The position numbers and the translations under genes were made by a program. This document shows positions 21,785-29,022 of a stretch of DNA of 34,199 nt, piece by piece. Position 1 is the first letter of the stretch. Each line of letters opens with the position of its first letter. A model generated the notes under the pieces. It worked only from the letters and a program-made list of their open reading frames with translations. It did no database searches and had not been told where the DNA came from. Location: positions 1-34,199 of the forward strand of contig CAZGSR010000029.1 of assembly GCA_964528645.1 (NCBI GenBank), given 5' to 3'. This DNA is from UBA5734 sp964528645 (GTDB lineage Bacteria; Bacillota; Clostridia; Saccharofermentanales; UBA5734).

Positions 21785-23014
21785 TCACTCGGCCAGACGG
21801 TCGGTTTCCTGGAGGGACTTGAGAATTTCCGTGTAGGCGGCGACCAGTTCCGGCCGCTCCGAGTCCGGGATCTGGCCGGCGTCGAGGCAGCGGGCAAAGA
21901 CCTCGGCCGGATCGAGTTCGTCGAGATGGTCCGATGCGCTGATGCCAGACAGGGCCAGAGCTGTGACCTGCTGGTTGCGGATCCGGTGGCATTCCATCCG
22001 GCTGTCCTGCAGGGCAGCGTCGATCTGTTCACGCAGATCGGGGATGGGCGACGCGCCGGTGTATTCGACCTCGAGCCAGGCGGTGCTCTCCGCGCGGCGC
22101 AAGGCAGCGATCCGGTCGAGGATGGTCTCGAGCGAGCCCTGGATGCGCTCCAGCTTCTGGAAGCAGGGTACCGGCCGTTCACGAACGGTCGCCTCGCGGC
22201 CGGTAAACTCGGCCAGCAGGACGATTTTCTGCTGGCGGGCTTCGCCATAGCCCATCGGGATCGGCGAACCTGAGTAACGACGGGTCGCAGCTTGGCCGAT
22301 GAGCTGGGGCACATGGAGGTGGCCGAGGGCCAGGTAATCGATGGCAGGCGGGAAAGTTGCTGCTTCGACATGTGCCAGTGAACCGACATAGAGCTCGCGC
22401 ACGCCATCGCCCTCGACGGTCGTTCCACCAGCCGTGAACAGGTGTCCGGTGGCAATCAACGGGATCGTGCCGGCCGCCTGGCGCAGTGGTTCGGCGATCT
22501 GGCAGACCGTGTCGTAGTGCTGCCGGATCCCCTCGGCCAGCTTGGCGTTCTTGGCCTCGATGGTCTCACCAGCTTCCACCGTACGCAGGTCGCGGTCGTG
22601 CAGGTAGGGCACGGCGCAGACAATCGCCTCCGGCTGGCCCGCGGCATCGCGCAGGACGATCACTTCATCCGCCGGATCCGCTGGCAAGTCGCCCACGACA
22701 TGGACGTTCAGCACCTTGAGCAGGGGCTTGGGCGCATCGAGGAAAGAGGGCGAATCGTGGTTGCCGGCGACGATGATCACATGGCGACAGCAGGTGAGCT
22801 GTGAAATCCGGTGCAGGAAACCATAGTAGAGCTCCTGGGCCCGGTTGCTCGGTGTGGTGTTGTCAAAGATATCCCCCGCGACGATGAGGGCATTGACCTG
22901 CTCCTGCTCGATCACGCCAGATAGCCAGTCGAGGAAGGCGGTGAACTCGTCGTAACGCTTGCGGCCGTAGAGTGGCCGGCCGAGATGCCAGTCAGAGGTG
23001 TGGAGGATTTTCAT
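21785..23014 (-). CDS. sbcD: Exonuclease SbcD (Mre11-like nuclease subunit)
   Basis: The ATG at 23012-23014 (MKILHTSDWHLGRPLYG) is chosen, with GGAGA upstream; the frame continuing to 23278 is not needed. 409 residues. Calcineurin-like metallophosphatase motifs appear in order: D8-x-H10 (SDWHLG), GDIFD (D48), GNHD (85-87) and ALGHLHVPQ. The C-terminal part (capping/SbcD_C) runs to DRLAE. It is the nuclease partner of SbcC for cutting hairpins and blocked ends. First gene of the sbcDC operon, with a TATAAT at 23056-23051 on the minus strand about 40 bp upstream. Confidence 0.97.
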   Translation of the reverse strand: MKILHTSDWHLGRPLYGRKRYDEFTAFLDWLSGVIEQEQVNALIVAGDIFDNTTPSNRAQELYYGFLHRISQLTCCRHVIIVAGNHDSPSFLDAPKPLLKVLNVHVVGDLPADPADEVIVLRDAAGQPEAIVCAVPYLHDRDLRTVEAGETIEAKNAKLAEGIRQHYDTVCQIAEPLRQAAGTIPLIATGHLFTAGGTTVEGDGVRELYVGSLAHVEAATFPPAIDYLALGHLHVPQLIGQAATRRYSGSPIPMGYGEARQQKIVLLAEFTGREATVRERPVPCFQKLERIQGSLETILDRIAALRRAESTAWLEVEYTGASPIPDLREQIDAALQDSRMECHRIRNQQVTALALSGISASDHLDELDPAEVFARCLDAGQIPDSERPELVAAYTEILKSLQETDRLAE

Positions 23015-23050
23015 GATGTGTCTCCAAACAGGGTTTTCATGGATGGTATC

Positions 23051-23056
23051 ATTATA
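23051..23056 (-). promoter_or_regulatory. Probable -10 element of the sbcDC promoter
   Basis: A perfect TATAAT on the minus strand 37-42 bp before the sbcD start. The -35 region is poor (TTGTCC at 19-base spacing, or none), so the promoter is only partly supported. Confidence 0.5.
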
Positions 23057-23132
23057 CTGTTTCTGTTGGTTGCTTGGACAAGTACCTGGAAGATGAACCA
23101 ACTTGATCAGACGGGTGTATGTGGGGTGTCCT

Positions 23133-23531
23133 ATGGGCGTGTCGGGTTCACAAGGCCTCAAAAAGCGTCTGCATGACTGGTCAGAAAAGCTGAAAGTAGC
23201 CATCCCAGCCCTGTCGCTGGCGATGAAAAGCAGTCGCACCCCATGGGCAGCCAAGCTCCTGGCCGCTCTGGCGGTCATCTATGCCTTGTCCCCTGTGGAC
23301 CTGATCCCTGACTTCATCCCGGTCCTGGGGTATCTGGACGATTTGCTGATTCTCCCCTTGCTGGCAGCAGCAGCGATCAGGCTGATCCCCCCGGATGTCT
23401 GGCAGGACTGTCTCGAGCAGGCACAAGAACTCTGGTCATCAGGCAAACCAAAACGCTGGTTTTATGCCGCGCCTGTCGTCCTGGTCTGGCTATTGCTGCT
23501 GGGACTGGTCGTCTGGAAGGTTGTGACCTGA
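23133..23531 (+). CDS. YkvA-like DUF1232 membrane protein
   Basis: ATG 23133 (MGVSGSQGLKKRLHDW) is taken as the start, with GGGGTG just upstream; a TTG at 23103 would give 142 residues. The DUF1232 core is clear: AAKLLAALAVIYALSPVDLI, then PDFIPVLGYLDDLLILPL. A second hydrophobic segment closes the protein (FYAAPVVLVWLLLLGLVVWK). Proteins of this family are small membrane proteins of unknown role. It is divergent from sbcD, and its 3' end overlaps the convergent acetyltransferase gene by 42 bp. Confidence 0.88.
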   Translation: MGVSGSQGLKKRLHDWSEKLKVAIPALSLAMKSSRTPWAAKLLAALAVIYALSPVDLIPDFIPVLGYLDDLLILPLLAAAAIRLIPPDVWQDCLEQAQELWSSGKPKRWFYAAPVVLVWLLLLGLVVWKVVT

Positions 23532-24005
23532 ACGCGCCATTTTCTCATACCCGATCAGGGTCATCCGCTCGTTGATAACTTCCCTGCCTCCCGTGCGACG
23601 ATAGCCCAGCTTTTCATACAGGTGACAATTTTTCGCCTCCTGCTCGATCGTGTCCAGTTCCCAGACACGGGCATCCGGGTACAACGCTTCGCAGGCCAGC
23701 ATGGCCGCTTGGGCAATCCCCTGGCCTTGCTTCTCCGGTGCGATATAGATCCGGCCGATCCGGTAGCGTCCTGGATTTTTCCGGGCGATGCGAATGACGC
23801 CAACCGTGTGCCCTGCGTCAACGATCCGGTACGTATCGTAATCTGGATTTTGGATTTTCTCCCGGACGGTCGCGATCATTTCCGTCGCAGGGTTGGTCTC
23901 GCCATCCTGGTATTTTTCCAGAAGCGGCCAGAAGGCCTGGTACTGCAACGTCTGCAGCAGAGCCGCATCCTCCGGGGTAGCGCGAACCAGTGTGATTGCC
24001 ATCAT
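23490..24005 (-). CDS. GNAT-family N-acetyltransferase
   Basis: 171 residues with the GNAT fold. ITLVRATPEDAALLQTLQYQ is the N-terminal strand-helix, RIGRIYIAPEKQGQGIAQAA holds the acetyl-CoA pyrophosphate loop (QGQGIA of the Q/RxxGxG/A type), and CHLYEKLGYRRTGG is the C-terminal motif. The acyl acceptor is not predictable. Start ATG 24005 or the adjacent ATG 24002, behind AGAGG. It lies 13 bp after the stop of a DUF4143 gene on the same strand. The tail (GHNLPDDQSQQQ) is read from the DUF1232 coding strand because of the 42-bp overlap, and may be dispensable. Confidence 0.9.
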   Translation of the reverse strand: MMAITLVRATPEDAALLQTLQYQAFWPLLEKYQDGETNPATEMIATVREKIQNPDYDTYRIVDAGHTVGVIRIARKNPGRYRIGRIYIAPEKQGQGIAQAAMLACEALYPDARVWELDTIEQEAKNCHLYEKLGYRRTGGREVINERMTLIGYEKMARSGHNLPDDQSQQQ

Positions 24006-24018
24006 GTTTAGAGGCCTC

Positions 24019-25233
24019 TTAAATCAGCCATGCTGGAACGGCCCAGATGTCATTGCTGACCGGCATCAGATCATCCGTCATGCAGATGATGTTACCCATG
24101 CCACAGGGCAAGCCGGTTTTTTCCAGAACCTTGAAATGACGCCCGGCGTTCTTTCTGGGTTGGCTGCTTTTCTTGATTTCAATCGGGTAAAGATGGCCAT
24201 TCTCTTCCAGGATCAGATCGATCTCATTCTGGTCAGAGTCCCGGTAATAGAAAACGGGCGGTCTCCTGCCTGCGTTAAGATAGCTTTTGATGATTTCCGA
24301 AACGACAAATGTTTCAAAAAAGGCCCCCGACATGGCTGATACCTCCAAGGCTTCGCTTGATGTCCAGCGGGTCAGGTAGGCACACAATCCCGTATCCATG
24401 AAATAGAGATTGGGCGCCTTGATGATGCGCTTCAAGGCATTGTTGAAATAGGGCTCGACCAGCACAACAATCCCCGAGGAAACTAATATCGATAGCCAGT
24501 TTTTTGCCGTCGGGGGCGAAATGCCGACATCTTTGGCCAGATCGGAATAATTGACCATCTGGCTCGTCCTGGCTGCACAGGCTGTCAAAAAACGTTGGAA
24601 CTGCATTTCATCAGCCACCTGGGATAAATCGCGAATGTCGCGATGCACGTAGGTATCCACATAGGATGCAAAATATCGTTCGATGCTTTGCTCCTCTTTG
24701 TATACAGCCGGCATGGAACCTTTGAAAATCCGGTCATAGATTTCCATCAAGCTCATTTTCCTGACCTGTTTCATCCGGTTCAGCAAGCGTTGGCTGTCCG
24801 TCGTGTACGCTTCATTGGCCAGCCCGTTGATTTCTGCCGTTGAAAGGCCTTGCATGGGAATGATCCCGACCCTACCGGCCAAACTCTCACGGACACCTTT
24901 CATCATGTGGAACATCTGGGATCCAGTCAGCCAGAATGCGCCATTTTTCTTATCTCTATCAACATGAAGTTTGATATAGGGCAGCAATTCAGGGGCATAT
25001 TGGATCTCGTCTATGATCACAGGTGGTTCATATCTCTGCAGGAAAAGCAGAGGCTCTTCTTTGGCCAGCTGCCTGGCAAGTGGGTCATCCAGACTCACAT
25101 AGCGCCGGTCTTGCTCCGCGACTGATTCCAACAGGGTCGTTTTACCAACCTGCCTCGGACCGGTGACTAACAGGACCGGAAAGGTCTTCGATGTCTCTAG
25201 AACGATGGCTTCCAGAGCTCTGTTGTAAATCAT
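24019..25233 (-). CDS. AAA_14 / DUF4143 ATPase (copy 3)
   Basis: 404 residues, starting MIYNRALEAIVLETSK behind GGAGG. Walker A is GPRQVGKTTLLESV (25-32 core), and Walker B region PPVIIDEIQYAP; the sensor is AFWLTGSQMFHMMKGV. The helical middle part has MVNYSDLAKDVGISPPTAKN, and the DUF4143 domain has GAFFETFVVSEIIKSY, DQNEIDLILEENGHLYPIEI and KKSSQP, i.e. the E-x9-12-D...ExK nuclease-like core. Walker A (GPRQVGKT rather than GIRRCGKS) puts it in a different branch from copies 1 and 2. The function is unknown. Confidence 0.92.
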   Translation of the reverse strand: MIYNRALEAIVLETSKTFPVLLVTGPRQVGKTTLLESVAEQDRRYVSLDDPLARQLAKEEPLLFLQRYEPPVIIDEIQYAPELLPYIKLHVDRDKKNGAFWLTGSQMFHMMKGVRESLAGRVGIIPMQGLSTAEINGLANEAYTTDSQRLLNRMKQVRKMSLMEIYDRIFKGSMPAVYKEEQSIERYFASYVDTYVHRDIRDLSQVADEMQFQRFLTACAARTSQMVNYSDLAKDVGISPPTAKNWLSILVSSGIVVLVEPYFNNALKRIIKAPNLYFMDTGLCAYLTRWTSSEALEVSAMSGAFFETFVVSEIIKSYLNAGRRPPVFYYRDSDQNEIDLILEENGHLYPIEIKKSSQPRKNAGRHFKVLEKTGLPCGMGNIICMTDDLMPVSNDIWAVPAWLI

Positions 25234-25334
25234 CCAGAAACACCTCCGGCTAATCTAAGGTGTTATTTTATATTACACGATATATTGCTAAGGTAAAACA
25301 TATAATTCCGCTTAATTTAAAACCACTTTTTATA

Positions 25335-26297
25335 TTAAACGGATTTTTCGGTTATTGCCGACTCTTTTCCGATCAGCTGGGTCTGAATCCACTGCACGAT
25401 GTCCGCATAGACCACTTCCCGGCCGATTTCATTCAGAATCTCATGCCGGTAACCGGGGTAGAGTTTGAGCTGGGTTTTGCTGAGTCCGGCTTGCCTGAGC
25501 TGGTCATGAGCCTTGCCCGCCCCGCTGCCAAAGCCACTGACCGGGTCCTGGTCACCAGCCAGAACGAGCACCGGTTTGTCCTTCGGGATCTTGCCGACAC
25601 GAGCCGGATCCTGCGCATTCTGGTAGCAGCGGAACATGTCCTGATAAGCGGTGACGGTGAACATGAAATTGCAGCGCGGATCGCTGAGGTGGAAGTCGAC
25701 AACCGCCTCATCCCGGGTCAGCCAGTCACGTGCCGTCCGGCCGCCGGCAAAGGCCTTGTTCAAATTGGCAAAGGCGAGATCATCGACCAGCTTGCTGCGA
25801 TACCTCGCTCCCCGCGCTGTCCGGATGACCGCCGTCAAAGTCTGGCCAAAAGTCAGCTCCAGAAGGCTCTGCTGGCCGGTCCCGGACAAGATCGCGCCAT
25901 CTATTTCGGCGCCGTATTCAGCTAAAAAGCAGCGGGTGAAAAAGGAGCCCATGCTGTGGCCAAACAGGATCAATGGCAGGCCCGGGTATTGCCCGCGAGC
26001 CAGCCGGGTCAGCTGCCGGATATCATCGAGAACGATCCGGTCCCCTGCTTGATCGGCAAAATGGCCCCAGTCCGCCTGGTTTTGCACCGATCCACCATGA
26101 CCCAGGTGATCATGGCCAAAGACAACCATTCCCTCCCCGGTCAGATAGTCCGCAAAGCCATCGTAGCGATCGATGAACTCGACCATGCCATGCGTCAGCT
26201 GGACAATGGCCACAGGCTTTTGCTGTGGCTGCCACTCGATCGCCCGGATCCGAGTCTTGCCATCGCTGGATAGAAAGTGGAATTGCTTTTTCGTCAT
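25335..26297 (-). CDS. Alpha/beta hydrolase, monoacylglycerol-lipase/lysophospholipase type
   Basis: 320 residues, no signal peptide. The nucleophile elbow is LILFGHSMGSFFTR (S115). Oxyanion-side sequence is IVQLTHGMVEFIDRYDGFA and VFGHDHLGHGGS, the acid comes from VLVLAGDQDPVSGFG and the catalytic His from YPGYRHEILNE. The HGMVE...R..FA..L pattern and GHDHLGHG are those of serine aminopeptidase S33/monoacylglycerol lipase relatives. The likely substrates are short or monoacyl lipid esters. It is a single gene, preceded by a GC-poor spacer. Confidence 0.93.
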   Translation of the reverse strand: MTKKQFHFLSSDGKTRIRAIEWQPQQKPVAIVQLTHGMVEFIDRYDGFADYLTGEGMVVFGHDHLGHGGSVQNQADWGHFADQAGDRIVLDDIRQLTRLARGQYPGLPLILFGHSMGSFFTRCFLAEYGAEIDGAILSGTGQQSLLELTFGQTLTAVIRTARGARYRSKLVDDLAFANLNKAFAGGRTARDWLTRDEAVVDFHLSDPRCNFMFTVTAYQDMFRCYQNAQDPARVGKIPKDKPVLVLAGDQDPVSGFGSGAGKAHDQLRQAGLSKTQLKLYPGYRHEILNEIGREVVYADIVQWIQTQLIGKESAITEKSV

Positions 26298-26435
26298 CGC
26301 TTGGCTCCTTTTGTAGCGTGCTTGTGAAGAAATGTGTCTTGCGTAGGATCGGAGAATTGCTCTGACCTTCTTTTCATCTCTTCGAACCCCATCAAAAGTG
26401 CTTATGTCTGATTTGACAATCCCATTGTACGTTTC

Positions 26436-26475
26436 ATTGTGAGAGTTGGCGATATTTTATTGTGAGAGTTGGCGA
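26436..26475 (+). repeat. 17-bp direct repeat, two copies
   Basis: ATTGTGAGAGTTGGCGA occurs at 26436-26452 and 26459-26475, 23 bp apart, that is about two helical turns. Within the intergenic region 26298-26530 I see no gene. The spacing would suit a tandem protein-binding site, but no regulator can be named. Confidence 0.5.
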
Positions 26476-26530
26476 AATAGCACTATCTATGCGGGATCAG
26501 ATTATCACAGGCAGATTGTCAAAAACAATG

Positions 26531-26561
26531 CTTGACTTAGAGTCAACTCCAAGGGGTACTC
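26531..26561 (+). promoter_or_regulatory. MerR-type promoter with 19-bp spacer
   Basis: TTGACT (26531-26536), then 19 bases, then TACTCT (26556-26561). The spacer contains the dyad CTTAGAGT-CA-ACTCCAAG typical of MerR-family (AdhR/NmlR-like) operators, where the over-long spacer is untwisted by the activator. It drives the broken aldo/keto reductase downstream. No merR gene is in the window. Confidence 0.75.
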
Positions 26562-26625
26562 TGCTGTTGCAAGTGTTTACATTGCAGGGGTCAGATAGAA
26601 GAATCATTTGAATCACAGGGGGGGA

Positions 26626-27250
26626 ATGAACATTAAACAATTGTGTTGAGATGCCGATTCTCGGCTATGGCGTCTTTCAGGTCACACCCGAAGAGTGCGA
26701 GCGTTGTGTCCTGGATGTGATTTCGGTTGGCTATCGCTCGATCGACACCGCACAAGCCTATCGCAACGAAGAAGGCGTCGGCAATGCCATCACATCCTGC
26801 GGCGTACCGCGAAACGAGCTGTTCATCACGACCAAAATCTGGATCTCCAACGCTGGCTATGAAAAAGCCAAGGCCTCCATCGAGGAGTCCCTGGCAAAGC
26901 AGAAAACCGCCCATGAGATCATGAGAAAATACGGTGTCCAGATCGAGTCCTGGGGGCCCTTCGCCGAAGGCCGCAAAGAGATGTTCACCAATCCGGTCAT
27001 CATGGCCATCGGTGAAAAACATGGCAAATCAGTGGCTCAAGTCATTTTGCGCTTTCTGATCCAGAATGATGTCGTGGTCATCCCAAAATCGATCCGCAAG
27101 GAACGCATGATCGAGAACCTGGATGTCTTCAATGTTACCTTGACTCCAGATGACATGGCGGCAATTGCGAATCTGGACCAGGCTGAAAGCGCCTTCTTCT
27201 CCCATTATGATCCCCAGACAGTTGAATATCTGACGAACCGGGGGAAATGA
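26626..27250 (+). pseudogene. Aldo/keto reductase with N-terminal frameshift and internal deletion
   Basis: From ATG 26651 the frame gives MPILGYGVFQVTPEE, SIDTAQAYRNEEGVGNAI (catalytic-type D and Y), LFITTKIWISNAG (K), then KASIEESLAKQ joined directly to KTAHEIMRKYGVQIESWGPF. The usual ~75-80 residues between these, including the catalytic His (LIHQP), are absent without a frameshift. The N-terminus is also damaged: ATG 26626 opens MNIK, then two bases are missing before NCVEMPILGYG. The C-terminal NADPH-binding part (VVVIPKSIRKERMIENLD) is intact. 199 residues instead of about 280. It is unlikely to be an active reductase. Confidence 0.82.
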
Positions 27251-27257
27251 GGGGCGG

Positions 27258-27573
27258 TCAGTAACTCATGATCGCTTTGACAGCTGCCGCGGTCGTTGTT
27301 TTCGGGAAAAGCTCAAAGCCGATCCGTCCCTGGCAGCCGAGTTCCTCGAAGAGCATAAAAATCCTGGTGTAGTTGATCTCCCCTCTTCCCAGCTCATGGC
27401 GTCCGGGCACATCCGCAACATGGACATGGCCGATCTGGTCGATACACTCAGAAATTGACCACGATTCCGCCATTGCCCAGGGCTTTGGAGTGAATCGTGA
27501 CACTGAACGCTCCGAGTTTTTTCGCCACAGAGACGGATTGCCTGAGGAATGCGTTCACGATGTCAAACAGGCT
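27258..27573 (-). pseudogene. TIM-barrel sugar isomerase (hydroxypyruvate isomerase/IolE-like), fragments
   Basis: Two pieces in different frames. The upstream piece (27573 to about 27450) reads SLFDIVNAFLRQSVSVAKKL, then VTIHSKALGNGGIVVNF and a stop. The downstream piece reads SECIDQIGHVHVADVPGRHE, then LGRGEINYTRIFMLFEELG and GRIGFELFPK to a stop at 27258. The HVADVPGRHE.G.GEINY signature is that of hydroxypyruvate-isomerase-like TIM barrels. The sequence between the pieces and the whole N-terminal half are missing. It points away from the LacI-type gene and lies beside the operator at 27647-27658, so it was probably part of that regulon. Confidence 0.8.
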
Positions 27574-27646
27574 TCAATGGACCCCGGTTAAAAATAGTCT
27601 TACGGAAAGGGTCGTGTCCATTGAAATTTAGCATATTTCGCACTTC

Positions 27647-27658
27647 GAGCACGTGCTC
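27647..27658. promoter_or_regulatory. LacI-type operator, copy 1
   Basis: GAGCACGTGCTC, a perfect 12-bp palindrome with the central CG typical of LacI-family sites. It lies between the broken TIM-barrel gene and the regulator gene. A minus-strand promoter-like TTGAAA-17-TAGATT precedes it. Confidence 0.7.
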
Positions 27659-27742
27659 TTTTCACGAATAATTTAATCTACCAGTTCTAAATTTCAGTTT
27701 CAAACCCTTATATTTGCACTTCTGATTGTGCATCTTCTCTAA

Positions 27743-27769
27743 TCGCAAACGCTTGCGAGCTGGTATAAT
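27743..27769 (+). promoter_or_regulatory. Second LacI/cre-like dyad and extended -10 promoter
   Basis: TCGCAAACGCTTGCGA (27743-27758) is a near-perfect palindrome with a central CG, resembling LacI/CcpA-type sites but different in sequence from the GAGCACGTGCTC operators. TGGTATAAT follows at 27761-27769, an extended -10. A second regulator may act here. Confidence 0.55.
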
Positions 27770-27790
27770 GTCGATATTAACAACCACCAG

Positions 27791-27844
27791 TTGACATTCA
27801 TCTGGACCGGATCTATCATAAACCCATAGCGAGCACGTGCTCGC
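27791..27844 (+). promoter_or_regulatory. Promoter of the LacI-type regulator with operator copy 2
   Basis: TTGACA (27791-27796), 17 bases, TATCAT (27814-27819), followed by GCGAGCACGTGCTCGC (27829-27844), a perfect 16-bp palindrome at the expected transcription start. The arrangement predicts autorepression. Confidence 0.8.
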
Positions 27845-27862
27845 AGAAAGTGAGAACGATCG

Positions 27863-28891
27863 ATGCGGGCAACACTCAAACAAATTGCAGAGATGTCAGG
27901 CGTCCATCGATCGACCGTTGACAAAGTCCTACACGGACGTGAGGGTGTCAGCCATGAAGTTCGCGACCGTGTGCAGAAAATCATTGATGAACTGGGCTAT
28001 CAACCCAATGCCATCGGCAAAGCCCTCGCCCAGCAGAAAAATCCCAAGGTTATAGCAGTCTTGCTGATGCGTGTCGATGCACTCAAGGAAATCCGGGCTG
28101 GCATCGAGGACGCTTACGATGAATTGAAAAGCTTCGGCTTGAAGCTGGAGTATTTCATCAGCCGCGAGGATGATTCAGTCGAACAACTGAGTTTTCTGAC
28201 CATGCTCGCCAAACGCAAAATTGACGGTTTGCTGATCATGCCGATCGACCACCCGGACATCATCAAAGCCGTCAATGCCCTCTCAGATGCCAAAGTTCCG
28301 GTGATCACGATCAATACAGATCTGCCGGAAAGTAAACGGATCTGCTATGTTGGACAGGATTCAGTCCAAGCAGGTCGAGTCGCAGGCGAATTGCTCGGCG
28401 AAATCATCGGCGGCAAAGGCAAAGTGGCCCAGATCACCAGCTCGGAGCGGATGCTCTGCTCCGTCGAACGCCAAAACGGTTTTGAACAGGTGATCCGGGA
28501 GCGTTATCCTGAGATCGAAATAGTCGAAACCCTGGAAACTTATGAGGAAGCGCTGGTCGCCTTTCAGAAGACGATCAATCTGATCAACACCCACAAAGAT
28601 CTCAATGGTATTTATGTCACCTGCGGCAATGTCAGCGAAGTCGGCCGCGCAGTGCGGATGCTCAACTGTGACAAGTACATCAAAATCATTAGTTTTGACC
28701 TCTATCCGGAGATTACTCAGCTCGTCCATTCTGGAATTATCAACTTCACCATTGGCCAGAATCTCCCTGCTCAAGGCTATCGCGGGTTGAAAGTCCTGTT
28801 CGACCTGGTTTTTGCCAACAAAGTGCCAGCTTCGACCTTTATTGGGACGGCCATCGACATCCGCATGCGCGAAAACATCGACATCGAGTAA
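27863..28891 (+). CDS. LacI-family transcriptional regulator
   Basis: 342 residues. The N-terminal helix-turn-helix is MRATLKQIAEMSGVHRSTVD followed by KVLHGREGVSHEVRDRV and the hinge helix ELGYQPNAIGKALAQQ. A periplasmic-binding-protein-like sugar-binding domain follows (KVIAVLLMRVDALKEIRA, GLLIMPIDHPDIIKAVNA, PVITINTDLPESKRICYVGQD). The recognition helix HRSTVDKV departs from the common TVSRVL type, in line with the unusual operator. It probably represses the transporter operon and itself until a sugar is bound. Operators flank the gene at 27829 and 28937. The neighbouring genes indicate a pentose, inositol-like or related sugar as inducer. Confidence 0.93.
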   Translation: MRATLKQIAEMSGVHRSTVDKVLHGREGVSHEVRDRVQKIIDELGYQPNAIGKALAQQKNPKVIAVLLMRVDALKEIRAGIEDAYDELKSFGLKLEYFISREDDSVEQLSFLTMLAKRKIDGLLIMPIDHPDIIKAVNALSDAKVPVITINTDLPESKRICYVGQDSVQAGRVAGELLGEIIGGKGKVAQITSSERMLCSVERQNGFEQVIRERYPEIEIVETLETYEEALVAFQKTINLINTHKDLNGIYVTCGNVSEVGRAVRMLNCDKYIKIISFDLYPEITQLVHSGIINFTIGQNLPAQGYRGLKVLFDLVFANKVPASTFIGTAIDIRMRENIDIE

Positions 28892-28910
28892 GCAAAAAAC
28901 AGACTCACCT

Positions 28911-28950
28911 TTGACAGAATTTATTTTTGCCCTTAACGAGCACGTGCTCG
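28911..28950 (+). promoter_or_regulatory. Promoter of the sugar ABC operon with operator copy 3
   Basis: TTGACA (28911-28916), 17 bases, TAACGA (28934-28939), overlapped by CGAGCACGTGCTCG (28937-28950). The operator covers the -10 end and the start point, a classical repression geometry. The transporter start is 73 bp further on. Confidence 0.8.
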
Positions 28951-29022
28951 CAACTAATCTTTTAACCATTGCAACAAACAAGAAGTTTGAAACAGTAAAG
29001 GAAATTTGGGAGGCGAAAGAAT

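Noticed and set aside
20702..22273. 523-codon plus-strand open frame
   Set aside because: It is antisense to sbcC and sbcD, whose motifs are unambiguous; the long frame follows from their codon bias.
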